A stretch of DNA of 64,000 nt from Paludibacteraceae bacterium. GTDB taxonomy: Bacteria; Bacteroidota; Bacteroidia; Bacteroidales; Paludibacteraceae. This document shows positions 53,422-63,626 of this stretch, piece after piece. A model generated the notes under the pieces. It saw only the letters and a program-made list of their open reading frames with translations, had not been told where the DNA came from and searched no databases. Location: positions 124,001-188,000 of the forward strand of contig JAFSPA010000009.1 in the NCBI GenBank assembly GCA_017443145.1, in the 5' to 3' direction. Position 1 is the stretch's first letter. Each line of letters begins with the position of its first letter. A program made the position numbers and the translations under genes.

Positions 53422-54441
53422 ATGGGACTTTTTTCATTTACGCAAGAAATTGCCATTGATTTGGGAACGGCGAACACGATTATCATTTGCGACGATCAAG
53501 TTGTAGTTGATGAGCCGTCTGTAGTTGCAATCAGCATGGCAGACAACAAGATGGTAGCTGTGGGCCGTAAAGCACAGCAAATGATTGGCAAGGGTGGTTC
53601 GATGATTCGCACAGTTCGCCCACTCAAGGATGGTGTGATTGCAGACTTCTATGCCTGCGAGATGATGATTCGAGGCATGATTAAGATGATGCCAAAACAA
53701 TCACGCCTGTTTGCGCCGAGTATTAAAATGGTCGTGTGCATTCCTTCCGGTTCGACTGAAGTGGAGATTCGTGCCGTACGTGACAGTTCGGAACACGCCG
53801 GAGGTAGAGATGTGTACATGATTTACGAGCCAATGGCTGCTGCCATCGGAATGGGTATCGATGTTGAGAGTCCGGAAGGATGTATGGTTGTTGATATAGG
53901 TGGTGGTACGACAGAGATTGCCGTTATTTCTCTTGGTGGTATCGTTTCCAATAAATCCATCAAGATTGCAGGTGACGACTTCAACATGGATATTGTGGAG
54001 TATATGGGTCGTATGCACAACCTCAAAATAGACGAGCCAACGGCAGAACGGATTAAGATTCAAGTAGGTTCTGCCCTTCCTGAATTAGAAGATGCTCCGG
54101 AAGACTATATGGTTATAGGTCCTAATAAAGTGACAGCACTTCCGATGCAGGTTCCGGTTAGCTATCAGGAGATTGCACATTGCTTGGAGAAGAGTATCGC
54201 CAAAATCGAAGGCGCTATCTTACAAGCATTGGAGTCTACTCCGCCTGAATTATATGCCGATATCGTAAACCGCGGTATCTACCTGGCAGGTGGTGGCGCA
54301 CTCTTACACGGTTTGGCTAAACGCCTTACGGACAAAATCACCATACCTTTCCACGTGGCAGAAGATCCACTCCGTGCTGTTGCACGCGGAACAGGTATAG
54401 CATTAAAGAATGTAAATAACTTCGGCTTCCTGATTAGATAA
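53422..54441 (+). CDS. mreB: Rod-shape determining protein MreB
   Basis: 339 residues, full length. Actin-fold nucleotide motifs: EIAIDLGTANTIII (phosphate 1), VVDIGGGTTEIAVISLGG (phosphate 2) and GIYLAGGGALLHG (adenosine motif). An N-terminal amphipathic MGLFSFTQ is typical for membrane binding. MreB filaments guide lateral cell-wall synthesis. It is first in the mreBCD-mrdA-rodA operon; mreC starts in its stop codon (TAATG). Confidence 0.97.
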   Translation: MGLFSFTQEIAIDLGTANTIIICDDQVVVDEPSVVAISMADNKMVAVGRKAQQMIGKGGSMIRTVRPLKDGVIADFYACEMMIRGMIKMMPKQSRLFAPSIKMVVCIPSGSTEVEIRAVRDSSEHAGGRDVYMIYEPMAAAIGMGIDVESPEGCMVVDIGGGTTEIAVISLGGIVSNKSIKIAGDDFNMDIVEYMGRMHNLKIDEPTAERIKIQVGSALPELEDAPEDYMVIGPNKVTALPMQVPVSYQEIAHCLEKSIAKIEGAILQALESTPPELYADIVNRGIYLAGGGALLHGLAKRLTDKITIPFHVAEDPLRAVARGTGIALKNVNNFGFLIR

Positions 54442-55265
54442 TGCAAAGCTTGCTCAAATTTATACAGAAATACAGCAACTTCCTGGTTTTTCTAAACTTG
54501 GAAGTTGTTGCATTTTTGCTTTTGACAAGCTATAATGAATATCCACAAAGCAGCCTCTTTTCTACAGCCAACCGCATTGTGGCATTTAATTACCAAGTTG
54601 GAAACAATATCTCTTCCTACTTTCATCTTAAGGCTACCAATGAAGCATTGGAAGAAGAAAATGTGGCTTTGCGCAACCAGATAACTGTTCTGCAAAATCA
54701 ATTAGAGGACTCTATCGAACATAGCGCATATACCTATTCCCATTTAGAGTATACCTATATACCTGCAAAAGTCATTCAACTGACAACTAATAAACGCAGT
54801 AACTATCTGACTATCAACAAGGGACGACGCGATAGTGTCTATCAAGGCATGGGTATTCGCAACGCGGAAGGAGTAGTAGGAATTGTGTCCACAGTGGGAG
54901 AAAAATTCTCCATTGTGCTACCAATCATTAATACCAATAGCCATATAAGTTGCAAATTTACCAAAAATGGCTACTACGGAACCATCGAATGGGATGGTGT
55001 TAACTGTCAATACGCGCAATTAGCGGATGTGGCCTCGCACTTATGTGTGGAAACGGGGGACACGATAGTAACCAGCGGTTTATCTCCCGTCTTTCCGGAA
55101 GGAATACCCATTGCAATTGTAGAAAAGGCAGAGCTCAAAGAAGGTGCTTCATATTACACGATACGCGTACGATTAAATACCGACTTCCGCAAAATTGAAT
55201 ACGTGCAACTCATTAATAATCAAACATATAAGGAATTGAAAGAGTTATCCGATGAAACAGATTAG
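54441..55265 (+). CDS. mreC: Rod-shape determining protein MreC
   Basis: 274 residues. One N-terminal membrane helix (about 13-33), a coiled coil (KATNEALEEENVALRNQITV, about 65-95) and two beta-barrels with VVGIVSTVGEKFSIVLPIIN and DTIVTSGLSPVFPEGIPIA. It is a periplasmic scaffold linking MreB to PBP2/RodA. It overlaps mreD by 14 bp. Confidence 0.94.
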   Translation: MQSLLKFIQKYSNFLVFLNLEVVAFLLLTSYNEYPQSSLFSTANRIVAFNYQVGNNISSYFHLKATNEALEEENVALRNQITVLQNQLEDSIEHSAYTYSHLEYTYIPAKVIQLTTNKRSNYLTINKGRRDSVYQGMGIRNAEGVVGIVSTVGEKFSIVLPIINTNSHISCKFTKNGYYGTIEWDGVNCQYAQLADVASHLCVETGDTIVTSGLSPVFPEGIPIAIVEKAELKEGASYYTIRVRLNTDFRKIEYVQLINNQTYKELKELSDETD

Positions 55266-55746
55266 CGTGGTCATACAATGGTTTATTGCTATAGCCCTGC
55301 AGGTTTTACTCTTCAATAACTTGCAGTTCTGGGGTTTATGTCAACCACAGGTGTACTTGCTATGCCTACTGATGTTTCCCATCACGCTTCCACGTTGGGC
55401 TGATATGCTTATCGGAATGGCATTAGGCCTATTTATGGATATTCTCTGCAACTCGATTGGTGTCCATATGGCGGCTTGCATCTTTATTATGTTTGTTCGC
55501 CAACCTCTCATTGCCTATTTTGTGCAAGAACATGAGCGCTTAACGGGAGAAATAAGCCTGCAGACAATTAGCATGGATGCCTTCCTGAAATACACACTTA
55601 TTTTGGTATTTCTTCACCAAATATGCATAAGTATGCTCAGCGCCTGGACCTTCCACCACTTCGGAATGACTATCCTGCAAATAGTTATTAGTGCCACTGT
55701 TGCAGAGGGATTGATATTAGGATATAATATTATTCGCGCTCGATAA
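55252..55746 (+). CDS. mreD: Rod-shape determining protein MreD
   Basis: 164 residues, a polytopic membrane protein (five or so helices). Family features: the NLQFWGLCQPQVYLLCLLMF start and GLFMDILCNSIGVHMAACI. It is identified mainly by position between mreC and mrdA and by length. It ends exactly one base before the mrdA ATG. Confidence 0.9.
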   Translation: MKQISVVIQWFIAIALQVLLFNNLQFWGLCQPQVYLLCLLMFPITLPRWADMLIGMALGLFMDILCNSIGVHMAACIFIMFVRQPLIAYFVQEHERLTGEISLQTISMDAFLKYTLILVFLHQICISMLSAWTFHHFGMTILQIVISATVAEGLILGYNIIRAR

Positions 55747-57585
55747 ATGATTAACGATAAGTACTATAATAGACGGTATGTTATCAGCGGCATAGCCGTT
55801 GTGATAGTACTTATTTATATCATCAAACTCTTCGTTGTGCAGATTATTGACCAGTCTACCAAAGAGAAAGCGGATAACAACGCACTCGTTAGACAAACAA
55901 TCTATCCCTCTCGCGGCCTTATCTACGATCGTAACGGCGAGTTGCTCGTCTTCAATCAGCCCATCTATGATGTGACTTTAGTCATGCGCGAGATGGGAAA
56001 GGATTTTGATACATTGGCTTTTTGCGATATATTAGGTATTAATCAACAGGATTTTGACAATCGCATCAAAGAGATTAGCAACAAACGCAAAAATCGCGGT
56101 TTCTCTCGCTATACGCCACAAGTTTTCATGTCGCAACTCACAAAAGCTGATGTCGCTCCACTCCAAGAATCACTATACCGTTTCCCAGGTGTCACCTTAC
56201 GGAAACGCACACTTCGAGATTATACGTACAAAGCTGCAGCACAAGCTCTCGGCAGCGTTGGAGAAGTGAACCAAAGAGACTTGGATAACGATACATACTA
56301 CGTGCTTGGAGACTACTCCGGACGCGATGGAATCGAGAAAACTTACGAGTCTATCCTGCGTGGAGTGAAAGGAGAAGAGATTCTTATGCGGGACTCTCGC
56401 GGAAGAATACAAGGACAATACAAAGACGGCAAATACGATGTTCCTGCACAAGCCGGAACAGATATAACCCTTACTATCGATATCCAACTGCAGCTTTTAG
56501 CGGAACAATTACTTTCGGGCAAAATCGGTAGTGTTGTAGCTATTGAACCGTCCACCGGTGAGATATTAGCAATTGCTTCCAGTCCAACATGGAACCCACA
56601 ACTTTTAGTAGGTAAAGTACGATCCGCCAACTATAACTCCTTGCTACAAGACAAAACCAAACCATTACTGAACCGCGCTACCCAAGCGACCTACTCCCCT
56701 GGTTCCACATTCAAAGTGCTGCAATCATTGGTCTGCCTGCAAGAAGGAGGCATCACGCCCAATACCAAATATCCGTGTAGCGGACCCCAATCTACGCCTA
56801 TCAAATGTACCCACCACCACGGAAGTCCCGTCTCGCTGGAGGAAGCCATCGAACAAAGCTGCAACCCATATTTCTGGTGCGCATTTCGGGATATGCTGCA
56901 GAAAAATGGCTACGGAGACAATAATGAAACATTCAGGAAACGCTATCAATTATGGCGTGACGATGTTATGCAATTCGGTTTGGGACAACGCTTTACCAAT
57001 TCAGATTTATCCGAGCAATCAAGCGGCAGTATTCCTTCCATCGCCTACTACGACCGCTATTACGGTAAAACCGGATGGAAAGCCATCACCATACGCTCAC
57101 TTAGTATTGGACAAGGCGAAGTGCTGGTTACACCCCTTCAACTGGCAAACGAAGCAGCTATTGTTGCTAATAGCGGCTATTACATAACCCCGCACCTCAA
57201 CAAAGATTTTCCGGTGGAATCGAATAAAATTACCACTTCTATCGATCCAAAATACTTCTCTATCGTCCAAGAAGGTATGAATCGGGTGATGACCAACGGA
57301 ACGGGTCGCTGGTACCAAATAGATTCTATACAAACGTGCGGCAAAACCGGAACAGTTCAAAACCCACATGGAAAAGACCACGCCATCTTTATAGGTTTTG
57401 CACCAAAAGAGAATCCGCAGATAGCCGTGGCAGTTGTAGTTGAGAATGCCGGATTCGGCGCCACTTGGGCTGCTCCTGTAGCAAGCCTTATCATGGAACA
57501 ATATCTAACCGGAACTATTACACGAACGGGGTTGCGCGATAGAATAGCCAATTCTGTACTAAACGAAGATGTCAAGGAATGGTAG
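55747..57585 (+). CDS. mrdA: Penicillin-binding protein 2 (elongation transpeptidase)
   Basis: 612 residues, class B PBP. A membrane anchor (about 10-32) and dimerisation domain with IYPSRGLIYDRNGELLV precede the transpeptidase domain with YSPGSTFKVLQSL (SxxK, catalytic Ser), QSCNPYFWC (SxN) and CGKTGTVQNPHG (KTG). It cross-links new peptidoglycan during elongation together with RodA. It overlaps rodA by 17 bp. Confidence 0.96.
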   Translation: MINDKYYNRRYVISGIAVVIVLIYIIKLFVVQIIDQSTKEKADNNALVRQTIYPSRGLIYDRNGELLVFNQPIYDVTLVMREMGKDFDTLAFCDILGINQQDFDNRIKEISNKRKNRGFSRYTPQVFMSQLTKADVAPLQESLYRFPGVTLRKRTLRDYTYKAAAQALGSVGEVNQRDLDNDTYYVLGDYSGRDGIEKTYESILRGVKGEEILMRDSRGRIQGQYKDGKYDVPAQAGTDITLTIDIQLQLLAEQLLSGKIGSVVAIEPSTGEILAIASSPTWNPQLLVGKVRSANYNSLLQDKTKPLLNRATQATYSPGSTFKVLQSLVCLQEGGITPNTKYPCSGPQSTPIKCTHHHGSPVSLEEAIEQSCNPYFWCAFRDMLQKNGYGDNNETFRKRYQLWRDDVMQFGLGQRFTNSDLSEQSSGSIPSIAYYDRYYGKTGWKAITIRSLSIGQGEVLVTPLQLANEAAIVANSGYYITPHLNKDFPVESNKITTSIDPKYFSIVQEGMNRVMTNGTGRWYQIDSIQTCGKTGTVQNPHGKDHAIFIGFAPKENPQIAVAVVVENAGFGATWAAPVASLIMEQYLTGTITRTGLRDRIANSVLNEDVKEW

Positions 57586-58837
57586 CATATTAAAGAATCT
57601 GGATTGGATAACTATCCTTATCTTCTTGGGGCTGACTTTTTTTGGTTGGCTCAACATCTACGGTGCCAGCTATAACTTCGAACAAAGTAGCATCTTTGAC
57701 TTCTCTAACCGTGCTGGTAAACAATTCGTTTGGATAATGAGCGCGCTCTTCTTAGGTAGTATCATCCTGCTCATAGATGCCAAAACATACGATTTATTCG
57801 CGTATATAGCATATGCCGTCACTATCGTTGTACTACTCATAACACCATTATTAGCGCATAATGTCAAAGGATCCTATTCGTGGATTACCCTGGGACCGAT
57901 AAGCTTACAACCGGCAGAGTTCGCTAAATGTTTTACCGCACTCGCATTGGCCAAATACATGGGACGATATGAGTACCATTTTAGGGGATGGAAAGATCTG
58001 TATATTCCATTCGCAATCATCGGCTTGCCAATGGCTATCATCATGGTATTGCAACAAGAAACCGGAACAGCACTCGTCTTTTCCGCATTCTTATTAGTTT
58101 TCTACCGACAAGGTATGAGCGGAATGGTGTTGTGGGGCGGCATACTGGCAGCCATCATTTTTATCATCGTCATCCGCTTCTCCATCTGGCCGGCAATAGC
58201 TCTGCTTACCGTATGTTTCGGTATTCTCGCATGGAGAACATGGAAAATAAAACGATACTATAAATGGTTAGTTTTGCTCGCTTTCATCGTATATATCGGT
58301 TTCTCTGCCGCATGTGACGTGGTATTCACTAAAGTGCTGCAACCTCACCAACGCGTACGTATTGAAGTACTGCTCGGAATGAAAGATGACCCGTCCGGCG
58401 CAGGATATAACGTGGCACAATCCATGATTGCCATCGGCTCAGGACGTTTCCTCGGCAAAGGATATCTGCAAGGAACCCAGACAAAACTGCACTTCGTCCC
58501 GGAACAAGATACAGACTTTATCTTCTGTACCGTAGGCGAAGAATGGGGATTTGTTGGCTCCGCAGGCGTACTGATACTTTATCTGATCTTCATTCTTCGA
58601 CTAATCGCCATAGCAGAACGACAACGCGATAACTTCAGCCAGATATACTGCTACTCTGTAGCTTGTATCTTTATGACACACTTGATTATTAACGTCGGAA
58701 TGGTTCTTGGATTACTACCGGTTATCGGCATCCCATTACCATTCTTCAGTTATGGAGGTAGTTCCATGATGGGATTCTCACTACTACTGTTTATTTTACT
58801 TAAATTGGATGCCACCCGAGTGGAAAAATTGCATTGA
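57569..58837 (+). CDS. rodA: Peptidoglycan polymerase RodA (SEDS family)
   Basis: 422 residues with about ten membrane helices. SEDS marks: LGPISLQPAEFAKCFTALA, QQETGTALVFSAF, FVPEQDTDFIFCTVGEEWG (catalytic-region Asp) and the C-terminal GIPLPFFSYGGSSM. It polymerises lipid II glycan strands with PBP2. Its stop overlaps the next gene as TGATG. Confidence 0.96.
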   Translation: MSRNGSILKNLDWITILIFLGLTFFGWLNIYGASYNFEQSSIFDFSNRAGKQFVWIMSALFLGSIILLIDAKTYDLFAYIAYAVTIVVLLITPLLAHNVKGSYSWITLGPISLQPAEFAKCFTALALAKYMGRYEYHFRGWKDLYIPFAIIGLPMAIIMVLQQETGTALVFSAFLLVFYRQGMSGMVLWGGILAAIIFIIVIRFSIWPAIALLTVCFGILAWRTWKIKRYYKWLVLLAFIVYIGFSAACDVVFTKVLQPHQRVRIEVLLGMKDDPSGAGYNVAQSMIAIGSGRFLGKGYLQGTQTKLHFVPEQDTDFIFCTVGEEWGFVGSAGVLILYLIFILRLIAIAERQRDNFSQIYCYSVACIFMTHLIINVGMVLGLLPVIGIPLPFFSYGGSSMMGFSLLLFILLKLDATRVEKLH

Positions 58838-59283
58838 TGGACTCAAAACCGGAACATATTGCCATAGGACAAAAAGGTGAACAAATGGCTGCCGAATTAC
58901 TGGAGAAAAAAGGATACAAGATTCTTCATCGTAACTGGAGAATGGGCCATCTGGAAATGGATATCATCGCCGCCAATAAAAAAGATATAGTCTTCGCGGA
59001 AGTCAAAACACGCACGTCCACATTTTGTGGCCAACCCGAAGAAGCCGTTGACATAATCAAACGAAAACGAATGGTGGCGGCAGCTAATGCCTATATAAAA
59101 TACTATAAAGAAGAACGGAATCTGCGATTTGATATTATAGGAATACTCATCAATAAGGACGGTGAAATCGAGCAAATCACGCACCTTGAGAATGCTTTTG
59201 TACCATCTCTTAAGACTATCCACGAAAGTAGTTTTACAGGGTCGTGGAGATGGCACCACCGCAGAAAAGTAATTAAGAAGTAG
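58837..59283 (+). CDS. YraN family protein (UPF0102)
   Basis: 148 residues. The start is the ATG at 58837, overlapping the rodA stop (TGATG). The nuclease-like core is seen as [35 protein letters not shown] and FAEVKTRTS (the D-x-E-x-K arrangement of PD-(D/E)XK enzymes). Biological role of the family is unsettled. It lies 4 bp before mnmG. Confidence 0.92.
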   Translation: MDSKPEHIAIGQKGEQMAAELLEKKGYKILHRNWRMGHLEMDIIAANKKDIVFAEVKTRTSTFCGQPEEAVDIIKRKRMVAAANAYIKYYKEERNLRFDIIGILINKDGEIEQITHLENAFVPSLKTIHESSFTGSWRWHHRRKVIKK

Positions 59284-59287
59284 AACA

Positions 59288-61162
59288 ATGGATTTTAAAT
59301 ACGATATCATAGTGGTCGGAGCAGGACATGCTGGCTGTGAAGCAGCATCCGCCGCAGCACGTCTTGGCAGCAAGACTCTTCTCATTACTATGGACATGAA
59401 TACCATAGGACAAATGAGTTGTAATCCTGCCGTCGGAGGAATAGCTAAAGGTCAGATAGTCAGAGAAATAGATGCTCTCGGAGGACAAATGGCCCAAGTA
59501 ACCGATCGTTCGGCTATCCAGTTCCGAATGCTCAATCGCTCCAAAGGTCCGGCTATGTGGAGTCCCAGAAGTCAAAGTGATCGCAAACAGTTCATTAAAG
59601 AGTGGATTAAAACGCTCACTAATACCGATAATCTGTCCATTTGGCAAGATGTCGTAACCGAATTAGTTATTAAAGACAATAGTGTCTGCGGAGTAAAAAC
59701 TCGACTTGGCATAGAGATGCAGGCTAAAGCTGTCATCCTTACCAATGGCACTTTCCTTAACGGCCTGCTACATTTCGGACGAGCACAGATTCAAGGTGGA
59801 CGTATAGCCGAACCAGCCAGCTATGGACTCACCGAACAATTGGTTCAACTAGGTTTCAAAGCGGACCGAATGAAGACCGGTACTCCGGCACGAATAGATA
59901 AAAGAAGTATCGATTTCACCGCACTTATTGAACAACCAGGAGACGATGATTGGCATCAGTTCTCGTACCTAAATACCGTACACCGCCAACTCAAGCAAAT
60001 GAGTTGCTGGATTACCTACACCAATCCATCCACACACGAAGAATTACGCAAAGGACTACCGGAATCACCACTTTATAATGGACAGATTCACAGTATTGGA
60101 CCACGTTACTGCCCAAGCATAGAAACGAAAATTATCACTTTTGCTGATAAGGATGCGCACCAACTCTTCTTAGAGCCGGAAGGTGTCGATTCCAACGAGT
60201 ATTACGTCAACGGATTCTCCTCCAGCTTGCCATGGCAAGTGCAACTCGCAGCCATGAAAACCGTTCCCGGATTGGAAAACGTCGTCATGTACCGTCCCGG
60301 ATATGCCATCGAATACGACTTCTTTGATCCCACTCAATTGCATCACACTCTCGAGACAAAACGCATCAAAAACCTCTTCTTTGCCGGACAAATCAACGGA
60401 ACAACCGGCTACGAAGAAGCTGCAGGGCAAGGAATAATAGCAGGTATCAATGCGCACCAAAATATCATTGGAGCCGCTCCTTTCACACTCGCACGTGACG
60501 AGAGTTATATAGGCGTCTTAATCGATGATTTGGTGAATAAAGGTGTAGATGAACCCTACCGCATGTTCACCTCTCGCGCCGAATATCGCATCCTACTCCG
60601 ACAAGACAATGCCGACGAACGACTAACCGAAAAGGCATACCAAATAGGTCTGGCCGACAGTACAAGATACCAACTCTTCACTTCCAAACAAGAACAGGTA
60701 AACCACTTACAACAGTTCCTGCAAGACACCAAAGTCAGAGCCGAAGAAGTAAATAGTTGGTTAGCAGCACAAAATATCAGCCCGCTTCAACATGGTTGCA
60801 AGCTCCACGACCTAGTCATGCGGCCACAAATAACCATCAACTCTTTAGCAGAGGTTACGCCAACCTTGCGCTGCCTGTTAGACACTTTGGGTGACAGAAA
60901 AGACGAGATTGTTGAGGCCGCAGAAATTAACATCAAATATGCCGGCTATATCGAACGCGAAAAAATAGCTGCCAACAAACTACAACGGTTGGAGCAAATC
61001 TATTTATCCGAGACTTTCGACTACGAAAGCGTCCAATCGCTATCCACCGAAGCACGACAAAAACTTACCCGTATACGCCCGAAAACCATAGGCGAAGCAA
61101 GCCGTATCCCGGGTGTTAGCCCAAACGATATAAGTGTACTTTTGGTACTAATTGGTAGATAA
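59288..61162 (+). CDS. mnmG: tRNA uridine 5-carboxymethylaminomethyl modification enzyme MnmG
   Basis: 624 residues, full length. FAD-binding [55 protein letters not shown] and [20 protein letters not shown] are conserved family blocks; the C-terminal helical tRNA-binding domain (about 550-624) ends in [20 protein letters not shown]. With MnmE it installs cmnm5 at U34. The gene is often near the replication origin (gidA), and a parS-like site lies 28 bp downstream. Confidence 0.97.
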   Translation: MDFKYDIIVVGAGHAGCEAASAAARLGSKTLLITMDMNTIGQMSCNPAVGGIAKGQIVREIDALGGQMAQVTDRSAIQFRMLNRSKGPAMWSPRSQSDRKQFIKEWIKTLTNTDNLSIWQDVVTELVIKDNSVCGVKTRLGIEMQAKAVILTNGTFLNGLLHFGRAQIQGGRIAEPASYGLTEQLVQLGFKADRMKTGTPARIDKRSIDFTALIEQPGDDDWHQFSYLNTVHRQLKQMSCWITYTNPSTHEELRKGLPESPLYNGQIHSIGPRYCPSIETKIITFADKDAHQLFLEPEGVDSNEYYVNGFSSSLPWQVQLAAMKTVPGLENVVMYRPGYAIEYDFFDPTQLHHTLETKRIKNLFFAGQINGTTGYEEAAGQGIIAGINAHQNIIGAAPFTLARDESYIGVLIDDLVNKGVDEPYRMFTSRAEYRILLRQDNADERLTEKAYQIGLADSTRYQLFTSKQEQVNHLQQFLQDTKVRAEEVNSWLAAQNISPLQHGCKLHDLVMRPQITINSLAEVTPTLRCLLDTLGDRKDEIVEAAEINIKYAGYIEREKIAANKLQRLEQIYLSETFDYESVQSLSTEARQKLTRIRPKTIGEASRIPGVSPNDISVLLVLIGR

Positions 61163-61183
61163 TTTGTTTACAAAGTAAACAAA
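61163..61183. repeat. Inverted repeat after mnmG
   Basis: TTTGTTTAC (61163-61171), AAA, GTAAACAAA (61175-61183): perfect 9-bp arms directly after the mnmG stop. No T-run follows, so a protein-binding site is as likely as a terminator. Confidence 0.7.
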
Positions 61184-61190
61184 AATAATA

Positions 61191-61206
61191 TGTTCCACGT
61201 GGAACA
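61191..61206. other. parS-like centromere site
   Basis: TGTTCCACGTGGAACA is a perfect 16-bp palindrome that matches the ParB-binding consensus TGTTtCACGTGaAACA at all but one position per half; B. subtilis parS sites also carry TTCC in a half-site. It lies between mnmG and apt, where origin-proximal parS sites are often found. No parA or parB is in the window. Confidence 0.8.
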
Positions 61207-61240
61207 ATAACAAAATAGATTAACAAAAATAACTAACAAT

Positions 61241-61780
61241 ATGACTATCGAAGAACTGAAACAACACGTTCGTAATGTGCCCGATTTCCCCATTCCGGGA
61301 ATCCAATTCAAAGACATTACCACGGCCTTAGCACATCCCGAATGCCTCAAATGTATGCGTGATGAGTTAGTTAACCGGTACAAAAACCTGGGTATAACCC
61401 AAGTTGTCGGCATCGAATCAAGAGGATTTATCATCGCTCCTGCCGTAGCTATGGAAATCGGAGCGGGATTTGTGCCCATCCGTAAACCGGGCAAATTACC
61501 TGCAGAAACCATCCAAATCAGCTATGCTAAAGAGTACGGACTCGATACCATTCAAATGCACAAGGATGCATTGAACGAAAATGACATAGTCCTGATTCAC
61601 GATGATATTTTAGCTACCGGTGGATCCATGGCCGCAGCGATAGAATTAGTCAAAAAGACAGGTGTCAAAAAGATTTACGTGAACTGTCTGATAGAGTTAG
61701 TGGGACTTGGAGGACGCAAACTTCTGGAAGGAAAAGCTGATTCAATAGATTGTCTTCTCGAAATTGAAGTAGACGAATAA
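61241..61780 (+). CDS. apt: Adenine phosphoribosyltransferase
   Basis: 179 residues, normal length. VPDFPIPGIQFKDITTAL at the N-terminus, VGIESRGFIIAPAVA and the PRPP loop LIHDDILATGGSMAAAIEL. It salvages adenine to AMP. It lies 3 bp before uvrC and follows the parS-like site. Confidence 0.96.
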   Translation: MTIEELKQHVRNVPDFPIPGIQFKDITTALAHPECLKCMRDELVNRYKNLGITQVVGIESRGFIIAPAVAMEIGAGFVPIRKPGKLPAETIQISYAKEYGLDTIQMHKDALNENDIVLIHDDILATGGSMAAAIELVKKTGVKKIYVNCLIELVGLGGRKLLEGKADSIDCLLEIEVDE

Positions 61781-61783
61781 ATA

Positions 61784-63604
61784 ATGCCTAACATAGATAA
61801 CCATATCGCCCTCCTATTAAAACGCATACCGGAGAATCCGGGCGTGTACCAGTACTTCAACAAGGACGGGCAGATTATCTATGTCGGTAAGGCTAAAAAC
61901 CTGCACAGACGGGTTAATAGCTACTTCCAGAAAGATCAGCAAACCTACAAAACCAAACAGCTCGTCAAGCACATTGCCGACATTAAGTATATCGTCGTTA
62001 ACTCGGAACAGGACGCATTCTTGCTCGAGAATAACCTCATCAAACAACATCAACCTCACTACAACATTCTCCTCAAGGATGGCAAATCCTACCCGAGCAT
62101 CTGCATAACCAAAGAGGCTTTTCCACGTATCTTCAAAACTCGAAATATAGACAAACGAGTCGGGGAATACTTCGGTCCTTACAGCTACAGTAATGTGGTA
62201 GATTTGCTGCTCGAACTCATCCACAAACTCTATCCTTTGCGCACGTGCCAGATGGCTATAACCAAAGATAGCATCGCTAAAAACAAACATAAAGTGTGCC
62301 TGAAATACCACCTAGGTACTTGCTGCGGTATTTGCGAGAATAAGGTGTCGCAAGACGAATATACAAACTGGATACGATCCGCCAAACAAATAATTCAAGG
62401 TAACGCGCAAGAGATAGAGAAAGAACTGCAACAGCAGATGCTCACTCTTTCGGACCAAATGAAATACGAAGAGGCTGCACTCGTAAAAGAGAAATACGAA
62501 CTGCTCGAACGATTCCGCAGCAAAACCGTTATCTCCAACACAAACGCCGGTGAAATCGACGTTTTCGGATATGCGGAAGATGGAGACAAAGTGTATATCT
62601 CAATCCTCCACCTCAATCATGGTAGCATCGTCAAAGGACAAACAGTTGAATATCGCAAGCAGCTGGATGAACCCAAAGAGGAGATGTTAGCCTTTGGTAT
62701 GCAAGAACTGCGCGAACAACTAAACAGTCAAACCAAAGAAGTCATCGTACCGTTTATCCCCGATGTAATCGACGAAAACTTACATATCCACGTCGCCATC
62801 TCCGGAGACAAAAAGAAACTCTTAGACTTGGCCAACCGCAATGTCGAGCAATATAAACAGGATCGAATTAAACAAAACGACAAACTCAATCCCGAACAAC
62901 GGGCAACGCGCATTTTAGGACAACTGCAAACACTCCTACAACTTCCAACTTTGCCCGTATTCATCGATAGTTTTGATAACTCCAACATCCAAGGCAGTAA
63001 TCCGGTTGCTGGCTGCGTGGTCTTCAAAAAAGCCAAACCCTGCAAATCCGAATACAAACGATTCCAGATAAAAACCGTTGTCGGAGCCGATGATTATGCC
63101 AGCATGCGAGAAGTTGTTCGGCGTCGCTACCAGCACCTCATTGACGAAAATCAGCCACTTCCCAACCTCATCATAGCTGACGGTGGAATCGGGCAAATGC
63201 ACGCCATACGTGAAGCCGTTGAGGATCAGTTAGGTCTTAACATACCCATCGCCGGATTGAAGAAAGATAGCCACCATCGAACCCAAACACTCCTCTACGG
63301 ATTTCCTCCCGCAGAAATAGACATGCCTATCACGAGCGAAGTGTTCCGATTTATGACGCAAATACAAGACGAAGTACACCGATTCGCAATATCCTATCAT
63401 AAAAGCAAGCGAAGCAAGGCACAAATAAAGAGCCAACTTGATGATATACAAGGAGTTGGACCCGCTTACAAGCAAAAACTACTCCGACATTTTGGCTCAA
63501 TAAGCAAAATTAAAAGCGCATCCATCGATGAACTAACAGAAATCGTCGGAACTGCCAGGGCATCAAGCATTTACGAGTTTTTTAACGGCAATTTATCGCT
63601 CTGA
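61784..63604 (+). CDS. uvrC: Excinuclease ABC subunit C
   Basis: 606 residues. N-terminal GIY-YIG nuclease (PENPGVYQYFNKDGQIIYVGKAKNL), Cys cluster LKYHLGTCCGICENKVS, UVR motif (about 205-240, QMKYEEAALVKEKYELLERF), RNase H-like C-nuclease (PVFIDSFDNSNIQGSNPVAG, LIIADGGIGQMHA) and tandem helix-hairpin-helix at the end (LDDIQGVGPAYKQKLLRHF). It makes the two incisions in nucleotide excision repair. Confidence 0.97.
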   Translation: MPNIDNHIALLLKRIPENPGVYQYFNKDGQIIYVGKAKNLHRRVNSYFQKDQQTYKTKQLVKHIADIKYIVVNSEQDAFLLENNLIKQHQPHYNILLKDGKSYPSICITKEAFPRIFKTRNIDKRVGEYFGPYSYSNVVDLLLELIHKLYPLRTCQMAITKDSIAKNKHKVCLKYHLGTCCGICENKVSQDEYTNWIRSAKQIIQGNAQEIEKELQQQMLTLSDQMKYEEAALVKEKYELLERFRSKTVISNTNAGEIDVFGYAEDGDKVYISILHLNHGSIVKGQTVEYRKQLDEPKEEMLAFGMQELREQLNSQTKEVIVPFIPDVIDENLHIHVAISGDKKKLLDLANRNVEQYKQDRIKQNDKLNPEQRATRILGQLQTLLQLPTLPVFIDSFDNSNIQGSNPVAGCVVFKKAKPCKSEYKRFQIKTVVGADDYASMREVVRRRYQHLIDENQPLPNLIIADGGIGQMHAIREAVEDQLGLNIPIAGLKKDSHHRTQTLLYGFPPAEIDMPITSEVFRFMTQIQDEVHRFAISYHKSKRSKAQIKSQLDDIQGVGPAYKQKLLRHFGSISKIKSASIDELTEIVGTARASSIYEFFNGNLSL

Positions 63605-63626
63605 GAATTGAATATTTGTTACGATT

